A stretch of DNA of 64,000 nucleotides from Novosphingobium chloroacetimidivorans (GTDB lineage Bacteria; Pseudomonadota; Alphaproteobacteria; Sphingomonadales; Sphingomonadaceae): contig NZ_JACHLR010000013.1 in NCBI RefSeq assembly GCF_014204535.1, positions 62,001 through 126,000 of the forward strand. The letters run 5' to 3'. A program made the translations under genes and the position numbers. Shown here piece by piece: positions 1 to 10,256 of the stretch. Numbering within the stretch: position 1 is the first letter of the stretch; every line of letters starts with the position of its first letter. The notes beneath the pieces were generated by a model that had not been told where the DNA came from, made no database searches, and saw only the letters and a program-made list of their open reading frames with translations.

Positions 1-222
1 CGTGTCGGTAGCTGTTCAAAAGAATACAACCGCTTGGAGCAGCGATCCGTTCCGCTGATCCGACAGACCGGTCAAGGGTAGCGATTGCCAAGATCGACCG
101 TCAGTTGGGGCGTGACGCTCCACCAGCTGCTCCGATGACGTTCGCTGGGAATGTATACAAAGATGGTCATCGCGTGCAATCGTGCATCCATGATCCGCCT
201 ATCTGACAAAGGACGTTCCGAC
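1..222. other. Left-edge stretch with no assignable gene
   Basis: Plus frame 1 is open from the window edge to a TAG at 79-81, so a few C-terminal codons of a gene that starts outside the window are possible, but the roughly 26 residues match nothing I recognise. The remainder up to the start of the GlcG-like gene would hold its promoter; no clear sigma-70 motif was seen. Confidence 0.3.
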
Positions 223-651
223 ATGAGCCGCATCAATCTCGACCAAGCCAACACTTGCATCGCTGCCACGTTCGCCAAGGGTGCGGAACTCGGCCTGAAG
301 CCCCTCAGCGCGGCGGTCGTGGATGCGGGCGGACACATGATCGCCTTTCAGCGGCAGGACGGTGCCTCCTTCGGCCGTATGCAGATCGCGCAGGGCAAGG
401 CCGCGGGCGCGCTCGCGCTCGGCGTCTCCTCGCGCAAGGTCGCGGACATGGCTGTGGAACGCCCGTGGTTCGTCGGTGCTCTTGCTGCCTCTGCCTCCCA
501 CGCGGTCATCCCCGCCGCCGGGGGCGTGATCGTGGTGGACCAGAGCGGCGCGGTGATCGGCGCCGTCGGCGTGACCGGCGACACCAGCGACAATGACGAG
601 ATCGCGGCGCTTGCCGGCATCTTAGCGGCCGGCCTGCGCCCGCAGGACTGA
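223..651 (+). CDS. GlcG/HbpS family (DUF336) protein
   Basis: A 142-residue protein of the GlcG/HbpS-like fold. Family features seen are the N-terminal alternating helix ([20 protein letters not shown]), the phrase [12 protein letters not shown] near residue 45, and the glycine-rich C-terminal strand pair [21 protein letters not shown]. Members include the haem-binding HbpS and GlcG of glycolate operons; many are uncharacterised and the ligand cannot be read here. An upstream in-frame ATG at 151 exists, but ATG 223 has AAAGGACG about 8 bases upstream and begins the family-typical MSRINLDQA, so it is preferred. The acetyl-CoA synthetase gene follows 121 bases later on the same strand. No signal peptide is present, so a cytoplasmic location is likely. 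Confidence 0.85.
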   Translation: MSRINLDQANTCIAATFAKGAELGLKPLSAAVVDAGGHMIAFQRQDGASFGRMQIAQGKAAGALALGVSSRKVADMAVERPWFVGALAASASHAVIPAAGGVIVVDQSGAVIGAVGVTGDTSDNDEIAALAGILAAGLRPQD

Positions 652-772
652 GTGGTTCGCACCGTCACGCAAGCCAAGCTGCGGCTTGCGTGTTCCCGCC
701 CCCGGCGTGCTAAGCCCTGCCGCAAGGAATCGCATCGGCGATCCGCGCAAGACGACGCGAAGGAGAGAGCGC

Positions 773-2719
<1,947 letters not shown>

Positions 2720-2740
2720 GCCAGGAAGCACCTCAACACC

Positions 2741-2824
2741 CGTCGCCCCCGCGAAGGCGGGGGCCCCGCCTTCGTCTGCGAGGTCAAGGCACCAAGCGGG
2801 ATCCCCGCCTTCGCGGGGATGACG
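2741..2824. repeat. Dispersed palindromic repeat, GC-rich family A
   Basis: Two 29-base inverted arms (2741-2769 and 2796-2824) begin CGTCGCCCCCGCGAAGGCGG and its near complement. They differ at only four positions and are separated by 26 bases. The same arms recur at 14764-14858 and, more diverged, at 25883-25971. The element sits right after the acetyl-CoA synthetase stop and could fold into a long hairpin that insulates it from the tRNA gene downstream. Confidence 0.8.
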
Positions 2825-2912
2825 AGGTTGTGGTGTGATGTGGCGTTGAGCGTCCTCAAGCTATGCCGCTCAGCTTAGGAAAGCCGTCCGCATGGCGAGG
2901 CAGAAAGAACTT

Positions 2913-2989
2913 TGGTCGGGACGAGAGGATTCGAACCTCCGACCCCCACACCCCCAGTGTGATGCGCTACCAGGCTGCGCTACGTCCCG
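2913..2989 (-). tRNA. tRNA-Pro (anticodon GGG)
   Basis: The minus strand folds into a complete 77-nt tRNA including an encoded CCA end. It has acceptor stem CGGGACG pairing with CGTCCCG, a D-arm with GCGC stem, an anticodon stem TCACA/TGTGG around loop CTGGGGG (anticodon GGG, proline), and T-arm GGAGGTTCGAATCCTC. It is flanked by palindromic repeats on both sides. Confidence 0.95.
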
Positions 2990-3077
2990 ACCGGAGGCGC
3001 GCCTATAGGCAAGGCTTTGGTCGAGTGCAAGCGGGAAGGCCGCATCCATCTACATGCAAGGTCTGCGACCGTTTACC

Positions 3078-3108
3078 TCGTCACCCTGTAATCGTTCCAG
3101 GGTGACGA
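3078..3108. repeat. Short palindromic repeat, CACCCTG family
   Basis: Perfect 11-base arms TCGTCACCCTG (3078-3088) and CAGGGTGACGA (3098-3108) with a 9-base loop. The same core occurs at 16428-16455. The remainder of 2990-3323, between the tRNA and yajC, shows no gene or other recognisable feature. Confidence 0.6.
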
Positions 3109-3323
3109 CCTTGGTGACGAAAGGTCGTCCGCCGCGATCCACTGGTACTTCCCGGCGAACAACCCGATCCGCCTTACACCCCACCCACCGCTCGATTGAG
3201 CCCGCGCGTTGCACGGCTCGCGCGATGCTGCTAACCGCGCGCGCTGATCGATGTCGTTCGTGTTGGCCAGCTTATGCGCCGCGCGGGCGCGACACCACAG
3301 TTTCAGAAAGCGTGCCTTCGCCC

Positions 3324-3665
3324 ATGCCAACTACCGTTCTCTCGATACTCGCCGCCGCTGGCGCCGGTGCCAACGCCGCCCCGCCCGCCTGGCTGAGCTA
3401 CCTGCCGTTCGTTGCCATGGGCCTGATCTTCTGGTTCCTCATCATGCGCCCGCAGATGAAGCAGCAGAAGGAGCAGAAGGCCAAGCTGGAGGCGATCAAG
3501 AAGGGCGACGAAGTGCTCACCGGTGGCGGTTTTGTCGGCAAGGTGGTCAGCGTCGACGAGCACTACGTCAATGTAGAGATCGCGCAGGGCGTGCGCGTGA
3601 AGGCAGTCAAGTCGACGATCGCTGACGTGATCCCGCCCGCTGGTTCCAAGCCGGCCAACGATTGA
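3324..3665 (+). CDS. yajC: Preprotein translocase subunit YajC
   Basis: A 113-residue single-pass inner-membrane protein that associates with SecDF. After a short Ala-rich N-terminus comes the transmembrane segment YLPFVAMGLIFWFLIMRPQ (about residues 26-44), then the hallmark basic stretch MRPQMKQQKEQKAKLEAIKKGDEVLTGGGFVGKV. ATG 3324 is chosen because the upstream open frame (from 3054) is not YajC-like; GTG 3312 is a possible alternative. It is followed immediately by secD and secF on the same strand, the standard yajC-secD-secF arrangement. Confidence 0.92.
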   Translation: MPTTVLSILAAAGAGANAAPPAWLSYLPFVAMGLIFWFLIMRPQMKQQKEQKAKLEAIKKGDEVLTGGGFVGKVVSVDEHYVNVEIAQGVRVKAVKSTIADVIPPAGSKPAND

Positions 3666-3682
3666 GCGAAGGCGCTGAACTG

Positions 3683-5290
3683 ATGCTCGACTTCCCGACC
3701 TGGAAGAAGGCGTGGTACTGGGCGATCACCGCCTTTGCCATTGCTTGCGCGCTTCCCTCGCTGTTCTCGATCGCCGGCGTGCGCTGGCCGGCGGCGCTGC
3801 CCAGCCCGATGGTCAACCTCGGCCTCGACCTCGCAGGCGGCAGTCATATCCTGCTCGAGGCCGATCAGCGCCAGGTCGCCAAGCAGCGGCTCGAGACGAT
3901 GGAAGAGCAGGTGCGCACGCGCCTCAAGGCCGCCGAGCCCTCGATCCAGATCGGCGACATCTCCAGCCAGGGTGGCCGGCTGTCGTTCATGTTGAAGAAC
4001 CCCGCGCAGGTCGACGCCGCGCGCGAGGCCATCATGCCGCTGACCACCGGCGCCGGGCTCACCGGAGCGCGCGACTGGGACATCCAGGTCGTCGACGGCA
4101 GCCGCTTCGTGGTGACGCCCACGCAGCAGGGCGTCGACCAGGCGGTGACAAACGCGATGGACACGGCCGTCGAGGTCGTGCGCAAGCGCATCGACGCACT
4201 CGGCACACGCGAGCCGACCATCCTGCGCCAGGGCGACGAACGCATCGTCGTCCAGGTGCCCGGCCTTCAGGACCCCAGCGCCCTCAAGAAGCTGCTGGGG
4301 CAGACCGCCAAGCTTGAGTTCAAGCTGGTCGACGTGACCGCGCAGCCCGACGACATCGCCAAGGGCATCGCGCCTGCGGGTTCGCAGATCCTGCCCTTTG
4401 CCGACCCGCAGGAGGGCAGGGGGCAACCCGGCCTGGCGGTCAAGCGCCTGGGCGGCATCAAGGGCGACCAGCTGACCGATGCCAAGCAGGCCTTCGACCC
4501 CAAGTCGAACGCGCCCGTCGTTTCGATCACGTTCAACTCGGCCGGCGGCGCCAAGTTCGCGCAGCTCACCAGTGAGAACGTGAACCGTCCCTTCGCGATC
4601 ATCCTCGACAACAAGATCCTCTCGGCGCCCAACATCAACGAGCCGATTCTGGGCGGAAGCGCGCAGATCTCCGGCAGTTTCAGCGTGCAGGAGGCGACCC
4701 AGCTCGCCATTGCCCTGCGCTCGGGCGCGCTGCCGGTCGACCTCGCCGTCGTCGAGGAGCGGACTGTCGGGCCGGACCTCGGCGCCGATTCGATCCGCAA
4801 GGGCCTGATCGCGATGACCGTCGGCTCGCTGCTGGTCATGCTGATCATGATCCTGGTGTACGGACGCTTCGGCATCTACGCGACGATCGCGCTGATCATC
4901 AACGTGCTGATGATCCTGGGCGTCATGGCGCTGATCAACACCACGCTGACACTGCCGGGCATCGCCGGCTTCGTGCTGACGATCGGTGCTGCGGTGGACG
5001 CCAACGTGCTGATCTACGAACGCATGCGCGAGGAGCGCAAGAAGGGCCGGCGTGTCGTCGCCTCGGTCGAGAACGGCTACAAGGAAGCAAGCCGCGCGAT
5101 CTACGACGCCAACGTCACCAACGCCATTGCCGGCGTCCTGCTGTTCGTCTTCGGTACCGGGCCGGTTCGCGGCTTTGCCGTCGTGCTGATCATCGGCCTG
5201 TTCACCAGCGTCTTCACCGGCGTCACCCTGACCCGCATGTGGGTTGCCGACTGGCTGCGCAAGAAGCGGCCGACCGAGCTGAACGTCTGA
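3683..5290 (+). CDS. secD: Protein translocase subunit SecD
   Basis: A 535-residue subunit of the SecDF complex, which uses proton motive force to pull exported proteins through SecYEG. The N-terminal membrane anchor (residues about 8-30) is followed by the characteristic NLGLDLAGGSHILLEAD, the large periplasmic P1 domain, and a C-terminal set of five membrane segments containing ILVYGRFGIYATIALIIN and GAAVDANVLIYERMREE. ATG 3683 has GAAGG upstream and starts 17 bases after the yajC stop; a TTG at 3662 overlapping that stop is a weaker alternative. secF follows after 10 bases. Confidence 0.95.
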   Translation: MLDFPTWKKAWYWAITAFAIACALPSLFSIAGVRWPAALPSPMVNLGLDLAGGSHILLEADQRQVAKQRLETMEEQVRTRLKAAEPSIQIGDISSQGGRLSFMLKNPAQVDAAREAIMPLTTGAGLTGARDWDIQVVDGSRFVVTPTQQGVDQAVTNAMDTAVEVVRKRIDALGTREPTILRQGDERIVVQVPGLQDPSALKKLLGQTAKLEFKLVDVTAQPDDIAKGIAPAGSQILPFADPQEGRGQPGLAVKRLGGIKGDQLTDAKQAFDPKSNAPVVSITFNSAGGAKFAQLTSENVNRPFAIILDNKILSAPNINEPILGGSAQISGSFSVQEATQLAIALRSGALPVDLAVVEERTVGPDLGADSIRKGLIAMTVGSLLVMLIMILVYGRFGIYATIALIINVLMILGVMALINTTLTLPGIAGFVLTIGAAVDANVLIYERMREERKKGRRVVASVENGYKEASRAIYDANVTNAIAGVLLFVFGTGPVRGFAVVLIIGLFTSVFTGVTLTRMWVADWLRKKRPTELNV

Positions 5291-5300
5291 GGCAAGATCC

Positions 5301-6278
5301 ATGAAACTGCTCAAGCTCGTTCCCGAGAACACCAACATCCACTTCCTGAAGTGGCGGGTGCCGTTCTACGTAATCAGTGCGCTACTGGTGATCGCCAGCT
5401 GGACGCTCGTCTTCACCAAGGGCCTGAACTACGGCGTCGACTTTGCCGGCGGCCAGGAGATCAGCGCGACCTTCACCAAACAGTCGCAGGCTCCGATCAG
5501 CGAGCTTCGCGAACTGGTGGGCAAGCTGGGCTACGGCGATCCGGTGATCCAGCGCTATGGCGCGGAGAACGAAGTCTCGATCCGCACCAAGCTGCCGGCC
5601 AGTGCGGAGGGCAACCCGGCCGCTGCCGAGCAGATCAGCAATCGCATCGTCAGCGCCGTGCGCCAGGCCTACCCCGACGTGCGGATCGACGGCATCGATA
5701 CGGTTTCGGGCAAAGTCTCGAGCGAGTTCCGCGACACGGCGATCTATGCGCTGCTGGCGGCAATGGGCGCGATCGCGATCTACATCTGGGTGCGTTTCGA
5801 ATGGCAGTTCGGCGTCGGCGCCTTGCTCTCGCTTGTCCATGACGTGTCGCTCACCATCGGCATGTTCGCGCTGTTCCAGATGGAATTCAGCCTGCAAATC
5901 ATCGCCGCGCTGCTGGCGCTGATCGGCTACTCGCTGAACGACACGATCGTCGTCTACGATCGCATCCGCGAGGACCTGAAAAAGTACCGCAAGATGCCGC
6001 TGCCCGAACTGCTGGACCTGTCGGTCAACGAGACGCTGGCGCGCACGGTGATGACATCGGCGACGCTGCTGATCGCATTGGTCCCGCTGCTGCTGTTCGG
6101 TCCCGAGAGCCTGTTCGGCATGACGGCCGCGATCACGCTGGGCATCTTCGTCGGCACCTACAGCTCGATCTACATGGCCGCGCCGATCCTGATCTGGCTC
6201 GGCGTGAGCTCCAACAGCTTCGTCGCCAACGAAAGCGCGACCGACCGGCAGGAGCGCCTCGCCCGCGAGCGTGGCTGA
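5301..6278 (+). CDS. secF: Protein translocase subunit SecF
   Basis: A 325-residue partner of SecD. Diagnostic segments are the N-terminal KGLNYGVDFAGGQEI after the first membrane helix, the mid-protein IYIWVRFEWQFGVGALLSLVHD, and SLNDTIVVYDRIREDLKK in the C-terminal helical domain, the SecF counterpart of the SecD VDANVLIYERMRE motif. Six membrane segments are visible. It is the last gene of the yajC-secD-secF unit; repeat DNA at 6301-6460 separates it from the convergent glycosyltransferase gene. Confidence 0.95.
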   Translation: MKLLKLVPENTNIHFLKWRVPFYVISALLVIASWTLVFTKGLNYGVDFAGGQEISATFTKQSQAPISELRELVGKLGYGDPVIQRYGAENEVSIRTKLPASAEGNPAAAEQISNRIVSAVRQAYPDVRIDGIDTVSGKVSSEFRDTAIYALLAAMGAIAIYIWVRFEWQFGVGALLSLVHDVSLTIGMFALFQMEFSLQIIAALLALIGYSLNDTIVVYDRIREDLKKYRKMPLPELLDLSVNETLARTVMTSATLLIALVPLLLFGPESLFGMTAAITLGIFVGTYSSIYMAAPILIWLGVSSNSFVANESATDRQERLARERG

Positions 6279-6300
6279 GGGTAGCAGCGCAGAAGATCTT

Positions 6301-6460
6301 CCCTCTCCCCGGACGGGGAGAGGATACGCAGGCTTGGCTGCTTGCAGCTTAGCCGGAGTTGGAGAGGGGCTTGTGCGTTCTCGCGCGTCGCCCCCCTCTC
6401 CAAGCTGCGCTAGCCAACGAAGGCGGTAAGTTACGCTACCTCTCCCCATCGGGGAGAAGG
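6301..6460. repeat. Dispersed repeat with CTCTCC/GGAGAG inverted termini (family B-like)
   Basis: The stretch between the convergent secF and glycosyltransferase genes starts CCCTCTCCCCGGACGGGGAG and ends CTCTCCCCATCGGGGAGAAG, with internal GGAGTTGGAGAGGGGCTT and CCCCCCTCTCCAAGCTGC forming an inverted pair. This is the compound layout of small MITE/REP-like elements of this genome type. Related GC-rich versions lie at 28751-28866, 44414-44552 and 54164-54305. Confidence 0.65.
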
Positions 6461-6470
6461 CGACAACCCC

Positions 6471-7670
6471 TTAGCGGATCGGCTCGGCCGCGAGCACACC
6501 GGACCAGAACCGCACAAGGTTATCGGCGTTCGCATCCCAGCTGAACCGGTCTGCATGCGCCGCCACTTCGGCCTGCGAAGGCGGCGCGGCCAGGATCTCC
6601 CGCACGCCTGCGGCGATGGCGGCACTATCCCGCGCGACGATCCGCCCGGCCGAGCGGTCCTGCACCACCTCTCGCGCACCGCCGATGTCGGGCACGACGA
6701 TCGGCGTACCGCAGGCAAGCGCCTCCACCCATGCGTTCGCCAGGCCCTCGCTGGCCGAGGGCAGCACCAGGACATCGGCCGCAGACAGCAGCGGCGGCAG
6801 CGCCTCGTGGCCGACCTGGCCCAGGAAATGGACCCGATCCGCCAGCCCTCGCTCCCGCACGAGCGAGCGCAAGGCCGCCTCGTCTTCCCCGGCTCCGGCG
6901 AGAGCGAGCCGCGCACCGGGGAGCTGATCCAGCGCCTCGATGACCAGCCTTTGCCCCTTGCGCGCGATCAGCGCCCCTGTCGTGACCAGCAAAGGTCCGT
7001 CCTCGGGTACTCGGATGCCCTCCATCGCCGCGACTTGGGCCCGGGCCTCGGTCCGCGCCATCGGGCGGAACCGCTCCCGATCAAGCCCGGTGTAGTGAAC
7101 CAGGATCCGATCGCCCGTCATGCCGAGTGCGATCATGTCCTCGCGCAGTGCTTTGCTGACGGCCAGCAGACCCGCCGCCTGCTCGGCAGCAGCCAGGATC
7201 TGCGCACGGGCCTTCGGTCGCCCGGCCCAGTAGTGGATGTCGGCCCCGCGCGACTTGATCGTGAGCGGCAGGCCGAGCTCTCGCGCGACGATCGCTGCCG
7301 CCGGGCCGTCGGGAAAGAAGAACTGCGCATCGACGAGATCGAAGGGGTGCTCGGCATGCAGGCGCCGCACCAGCGGCAGCACCGCACGTGCGATCCGCGC
7401 CGGATTGCCGTCGCCGCCTATCTTCGGGATCAGCGTGAAACGGGGGTAAAGCACGGGCAACCCGACAGCGCGGGAATCGGCCGGGATCGATCGCAGGCGC
7501 GCATAGGGCTCGCGTGTCGAGAGCGGCCACGGCGGCATGCCGATGGGGCTCACCACCGTCAGGTCGACGTCCCCGCGCGCCACCACAGCGCGCATCTGGT
7601 TGCCGACGAAGATGCCGAACCCGGGCCGAACCGGATTGGGGAACAGCGTCGCGATCGAGAGGATGCGCAT
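6471..7670 (-). CDS. GT4-family glycosyltransferase
   Basis: A 399-residue GT-B fold retaining glycosyltransferase. The N-terminal Rossmann half begins RILSIATLFPNPVRPGFGIFVGNQ, as in TuaC/exopolysaccharide glycosyltransferases that recognise a lipid or peptidoglycan acceptor. The C-terminal donor half has GALIARKGQRLVIEAL, then FLGQVGHEALPPLLSAADVLVLPS and the GT4 E-x7-E motif in SEGLANAWVEALACG. No membrane segments are seen, so it probably acts at the cytoplasmic face of the membrane. It stands alone, with the XRE regulator gene 7 bases upstream on the same strand; the sugar donor and acceptor cannot be read. Confidence 0.85.
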   Translation of the reverse strand: MRILSIATLFPNPVRPGFGIFVGNQMRAVVARGDVDLTVVSPIGMPPWPLSTREPYARLRSIPADSRAVGLPVLYPRFTLIPKIGGDGNPARIARAVLPLVRRLHAEHPFDLVDAQFFFPDGPAAAIVARELGLPLTIKSRGADIHYWAGRPKARAQILAAAEQAAGLLAVSKALREDMIALGMTGDRILVHYTGLDRERFRPMARTEARAQVAAMEGIRVPEDGPLLVTTGALIARKGQRLVIEALDQLPGARLALAGAGEDEAALRSLVRERGLADRVHFLGQVGHEALPPLLSAADVLVLPSASEGLANAWVEALACGTPIVVPDIGGAREVVQDRSAGRIVARDSAAIAAGVREILAAPPSQAEVAAHADRFSWDANADNLVRFWSGVLAAEPIR

Positions 7671-7677
7671 CGCTGCG

Positions 7678-8247
7678 CTACAGCTTGCGCACCAGCATCT
7701 CGGCGATGGCGATCCACGCGGGGTCCTTGACGGTGACGTGCTTCTGCCCGCCAGGAGGCAGCAGGGTGAGCGTATCGGCCTCGTGCTGGATGAGGCGACC
7801 GAAAGCGAACCGCCCCGCAGGCTGCGGCACCAGCACGTCGCGGTTCAGGCCACGGGCGATCTGCTCCATCGGCGTCTCGCGCAACCAGATCTGGTCGCCG
7901 GCGCGGTAATCGCCGCTGGCCGCCTCGACGGTCACGACCCGCAACGCACCTTCGCCGGCCAGCGCGGTGGGGAGCAGCGCGTCGGCGGCCTTGCGTGGCG
8001 CGTCGACGCCGCTGCCGGTCAGCACTGCGGTGACTTGCGGTTCGCCGGCGCTTTCGCTGCGAAGCAAGACTTCCGGTTCGACCTCAAGGGCGGCGGCGAT
8101 CTTGTTCATCCATACCAGGGAAAGATTGCGCATGCCCGTTTCCAGGCGGCCGATCGTCTGCGCCGTGGTCGGCGGCGTGCAGGCGGCGGCGACTTGCGCC
8201 AGCGTCATGCCCTTCTGCGCGCGGATGTCGCGGATGCGGTTGATCAT
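7678..8247 (-). CDS. XRE-family HTH transcriptional regulator
   Basis: A 189-residue DNA-binding protein. Residues 1-60 are a Cro/C1-type helix-turn-helix (MINRIRDIRAQKGMTLAQVA, then TAQTIGRLETGMRNLSLVWM and KIAAALEVEPEVLL). The C-terminal part, about residues 110-185, is a beta-rich domain (GDYRAGDQIWLRETP, LVPQPAGRFAFGRLI) resembling the S24/LexA-like sensory half of repressors, but no catalytic Ser-Lys pair is evident. It ends 7 bases before the start of the glycosyltransferase and may be co-transcribed with it. The target operator is unknown. Confidence 0.82.
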   Translation of the reverse strand: MINRIRDIRAQKGMTLAQVAAACTPPTTAQTIGRLETGMRNLSLVWMNKIAAALEVEPEVLLRSESAGEPQVTAVLTGSGVDAPRKAADALLPTALAGEGALRVVTVEAASGDYRAGDQIWLRETPMEQIARGLNRDVLVPQPAGRFAFGRLIQHEADTLTLLPPGGQKHVTVKDPAWIAIAEMLVRKL

Positions 8248-8408
8248 GGATGGGGTCCTCTAACCATTGCGGTGCACGCGCTCTCTACCAAGGCGAGCCG
8301 GATGGCAAGTGCGATGGCTTCAGCGTGCGCGGTGCCCCGCAACCACGCGTGTTGCGCCCGCCTCGCCACGGTGGCACCCCTGCAGCAGCAACATTGGCGG
8401 AGAACACA

Positions 8409-10214
8409 ATGAAACGTCGCGATTTCATGGCCACCGGCAGCGCCGCGTTGGCGCTTGCCACCATTCGCCCCGGCGCCTTGATGGCGCAGGCGCCAGGTGA
8501 TGCGAAACTCGTCGCCGCGCTCGACCGCATCTTCTACTCCGACATCGACTTGCAACCGGAGACCGCGACCGAGCGCGGCTATGACAAGGGCGAGCGCGCC
8601 GCGTTGAAGTCGCAGTTGGACGACAACAGTCCCGCCGGGCGCGCCAGGCGGACGGCGCAGGATCGCAAGTCGCTGGCCGAGTTGAAGGCGATCGCGCCAG
8701 CGGGCCTGAGCCAAGCCGGCAAGCTACAGCGCGAGGTGGCTCTTTACGTTGTCGGTCAGAGACTTGTGCCAGAGACTTTCCAGCTGGACTCCGTTCGACG
8801 GCCCTATCCTATCTTCCAGCAGGGCGGCGCCTACTTCAGCGTTCCCGATTTCCTCGACACCCGCCACACCATCGAGACCAAGGCGGATGCCGAGGCGTAT
8901 CTGGCGCGTCTCTCCGCCTTCCGCACCGCGCTCGACGAGGATACCGCGTATCAGCGCTCGCTGGCGCCGCGCGGCGTGGTGGCGCCGGCCTGGTCGCTCG
9001 ATCTGACGCTGGGTCAGATGCGCAAGCTGCGTGACGTGCCCGCGGCACAGAGCACGCTGGTGGCGTCGCTGGCGCGGCGGGCAAAGGAAAAGGGCCTCGA
9101 CGGCGATTGGTCCGCACGTGCGGCGAAGATCATGGACGGCGAGGTCTATCCCGCGCTCGATCGGCAGATGGCGCTGCTCACGCAGCTGCGTGGAACCACG
9201 CCGGCGGGCGATGGGGTGTGGCGCCTGAAGGGGGGCGAGGCGATCTACGCCGCCGCGCTGAAGGACAGTATAACCACTTCGCTCTCGCCCGAGGAGGTGC
9301 ACCAGATCGGCCTGCGCCAGGTGGCGGAGATCGGCGCGCAGCTGACCGAGATGCTCGACAAGGCCGGGTACAAGGGCGCGACCGTCGGCCAGCGCCTCGT
9401 CGCGCTGAACTCCGCGCCCGAGCAGCTCTACGCCAACACCGATGCCGGCCGCACCGCGATGATCGCCAGCCTGAACCAGGGCGTCGCGCAGATGAAAGGC
9501 TTGTTGCCCAAGGCCTTCAGTCAGATCCCTGACGAACCGCTCGAGATCCGCCGCGTGCCGCCCGAGATCCAGGACGGCGCCTCGAACGGCTACTACTACC
9601 GCGCTCCGCTCGATGGCTCGCGCCCGGCGATCTACTGGATCAACCTCAAGGACACGGCGGACTGGCCCAAGTACCAGCTGCCGTCGCTCACCTATCACGA
9701 GGGCATCCCGGGCCACCACTTGCAGCTGAGCTATGCCGGCAAGAGCGGCGAGGTGCCGCTGATGCTGCGCACGTTGTTCATCTCGGCCTATGGCGAGGGC
9801 TGGGCGCTCTACGCCGAGCAATTGGCCGATGAACTTGGCGGTTACTCGGGCCTCGAAAAGGCGGGCTACTTGCAATCCTTCCTGTTCCGCGCCGCGCGCC
9901 TGGTGGTCGACACCGGCATTCACGCCAAGCGTTGGAGCCGCGAGAAGGCGACGCAATATCTGGTCGAGACAGTCGGCTTCTCGGCCGGGCGCAGCCAGCG
10001 CGAGGTCGAGCGGTACTGCACGCAGCCAGGGCAGGCCTGCAGCTACAAGATCGGCCACAACAAGTGGACCGAATTGCGCCAGCGCGCGCAAGGCAAGCTG
10101 GGCGACAAGTTCAGCCTGGCGTGGTTCCACGATGTGCTGAAGGAAGGACTGATGCCGCTCGAACTGCTCGAGCGCCGGGTGGACGAGCGGATCGCGGAGA
10201 GAATGCGGGCCTGA
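8409..10214 (+). CDS. Tat-exported DUF885 family protein
   Basis: A 601-residue exported protein of the DUF885 family, proteins with a metallopeptidase-like fold. The N-terminus MKRRDFMATGSAALALATI is a twin-arginine signal with cleavage expected after LMAQA. The family hallmark YHEGIPGHHLQLSY, resembling a zinc-binding HExxH site, is near residue 430, followed by ISAYGEGWALYAEQLADE, where a distal glutamate could be the third ligand, and the C-terminal PGQACSYKIGHNKWTELR. The open frame extends to 8250, but only ATG 8409 puts the signal peptide at the N-terminus. No substrate is established; peptidase activity is inferred from the motif only. Confidence 0.88.
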   Translation: MKRRDFMATGSAALALATIRPGALMAQAPGDAKLVAALDRIFYSDIDLQPETATERGYDKGERAALKSQLDDNSPAGRARRTAQDRKSLAELKAIAPAGLSQAGKLQREVALYVVGQRLVPETFQLDSVRRPYPIFQQGGAYFSVPDFLDTRHTIETKADAEAYLARLSAFRTALDEDTAYQRSLAPRGVVAPAWSLDLTLGQMRKLRDVPAAQSTLVASLARRAKEKGLDGDWSARAAKIMDGEVYPALDRQMALLTQLRGTTPAGDGVWRLKGGEAIYAAALKDSITTSLSPEEVHQIGLRQVAEIGAQLTEMLDKAGYKGATVGQRLVALNSAPEQLYANTDAGRTAMIASLNQGVAQMKGLLPKAFSQIPDEPLEIRRVPPEIQDGASNGYYYRAPLDGSRPAIYWINLKDTADWPKYQLPSLTYHEGIPGHHLQLSYAGKSGEVPLMLRTLFISAYGEGWALYAEQLADELGGYSGLEKAGYLQSFLFRAARLVVDTGIHAKRWSREKATQYLVETVGFSAGRSQREVERYCTQPGQACSYKIGHNKWTELRQRAQGKLGDKFSLAWFHDVLKEGLMPLELLERRVDERIAERMRA

Positions 10215-10223
10215 TCATGCCGC

Positions 10224-10246
10224 CGTCCCGGGTTGAGCCCGGGACG
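10224..10246. terminator. Inverted repeat between convergent genes, possible terminator
   Basis: Perfect 9-base arms CGTCCCGGG and CCCGGGACG with loop TTGAG, between the DUF885 gene and the convergent ABC-F gene. There is no U-tract on either strand, so a classic intrinsic terminator is not shown. The same CCCGGGTTGA-type core recurs at 27119-27247, suggesting a dispersed repeat family. Confidence 0.4.
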
Positions 10247-10256
10247 ACGCTGAACT

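Noticed and set aside
72..338. 88-residue minus-strand ORF at the left edge
   Set aside because: Overlaps the well-supported GlcG-like gene, and its composition is that of a shadow frame.
3563..5338. 591-residue minus-strand ORF antisense to secD
   Set aside because: His/Asp/Arg-rich shadow of the secD codon pattern; SecD on the plus strand is unambiguous.
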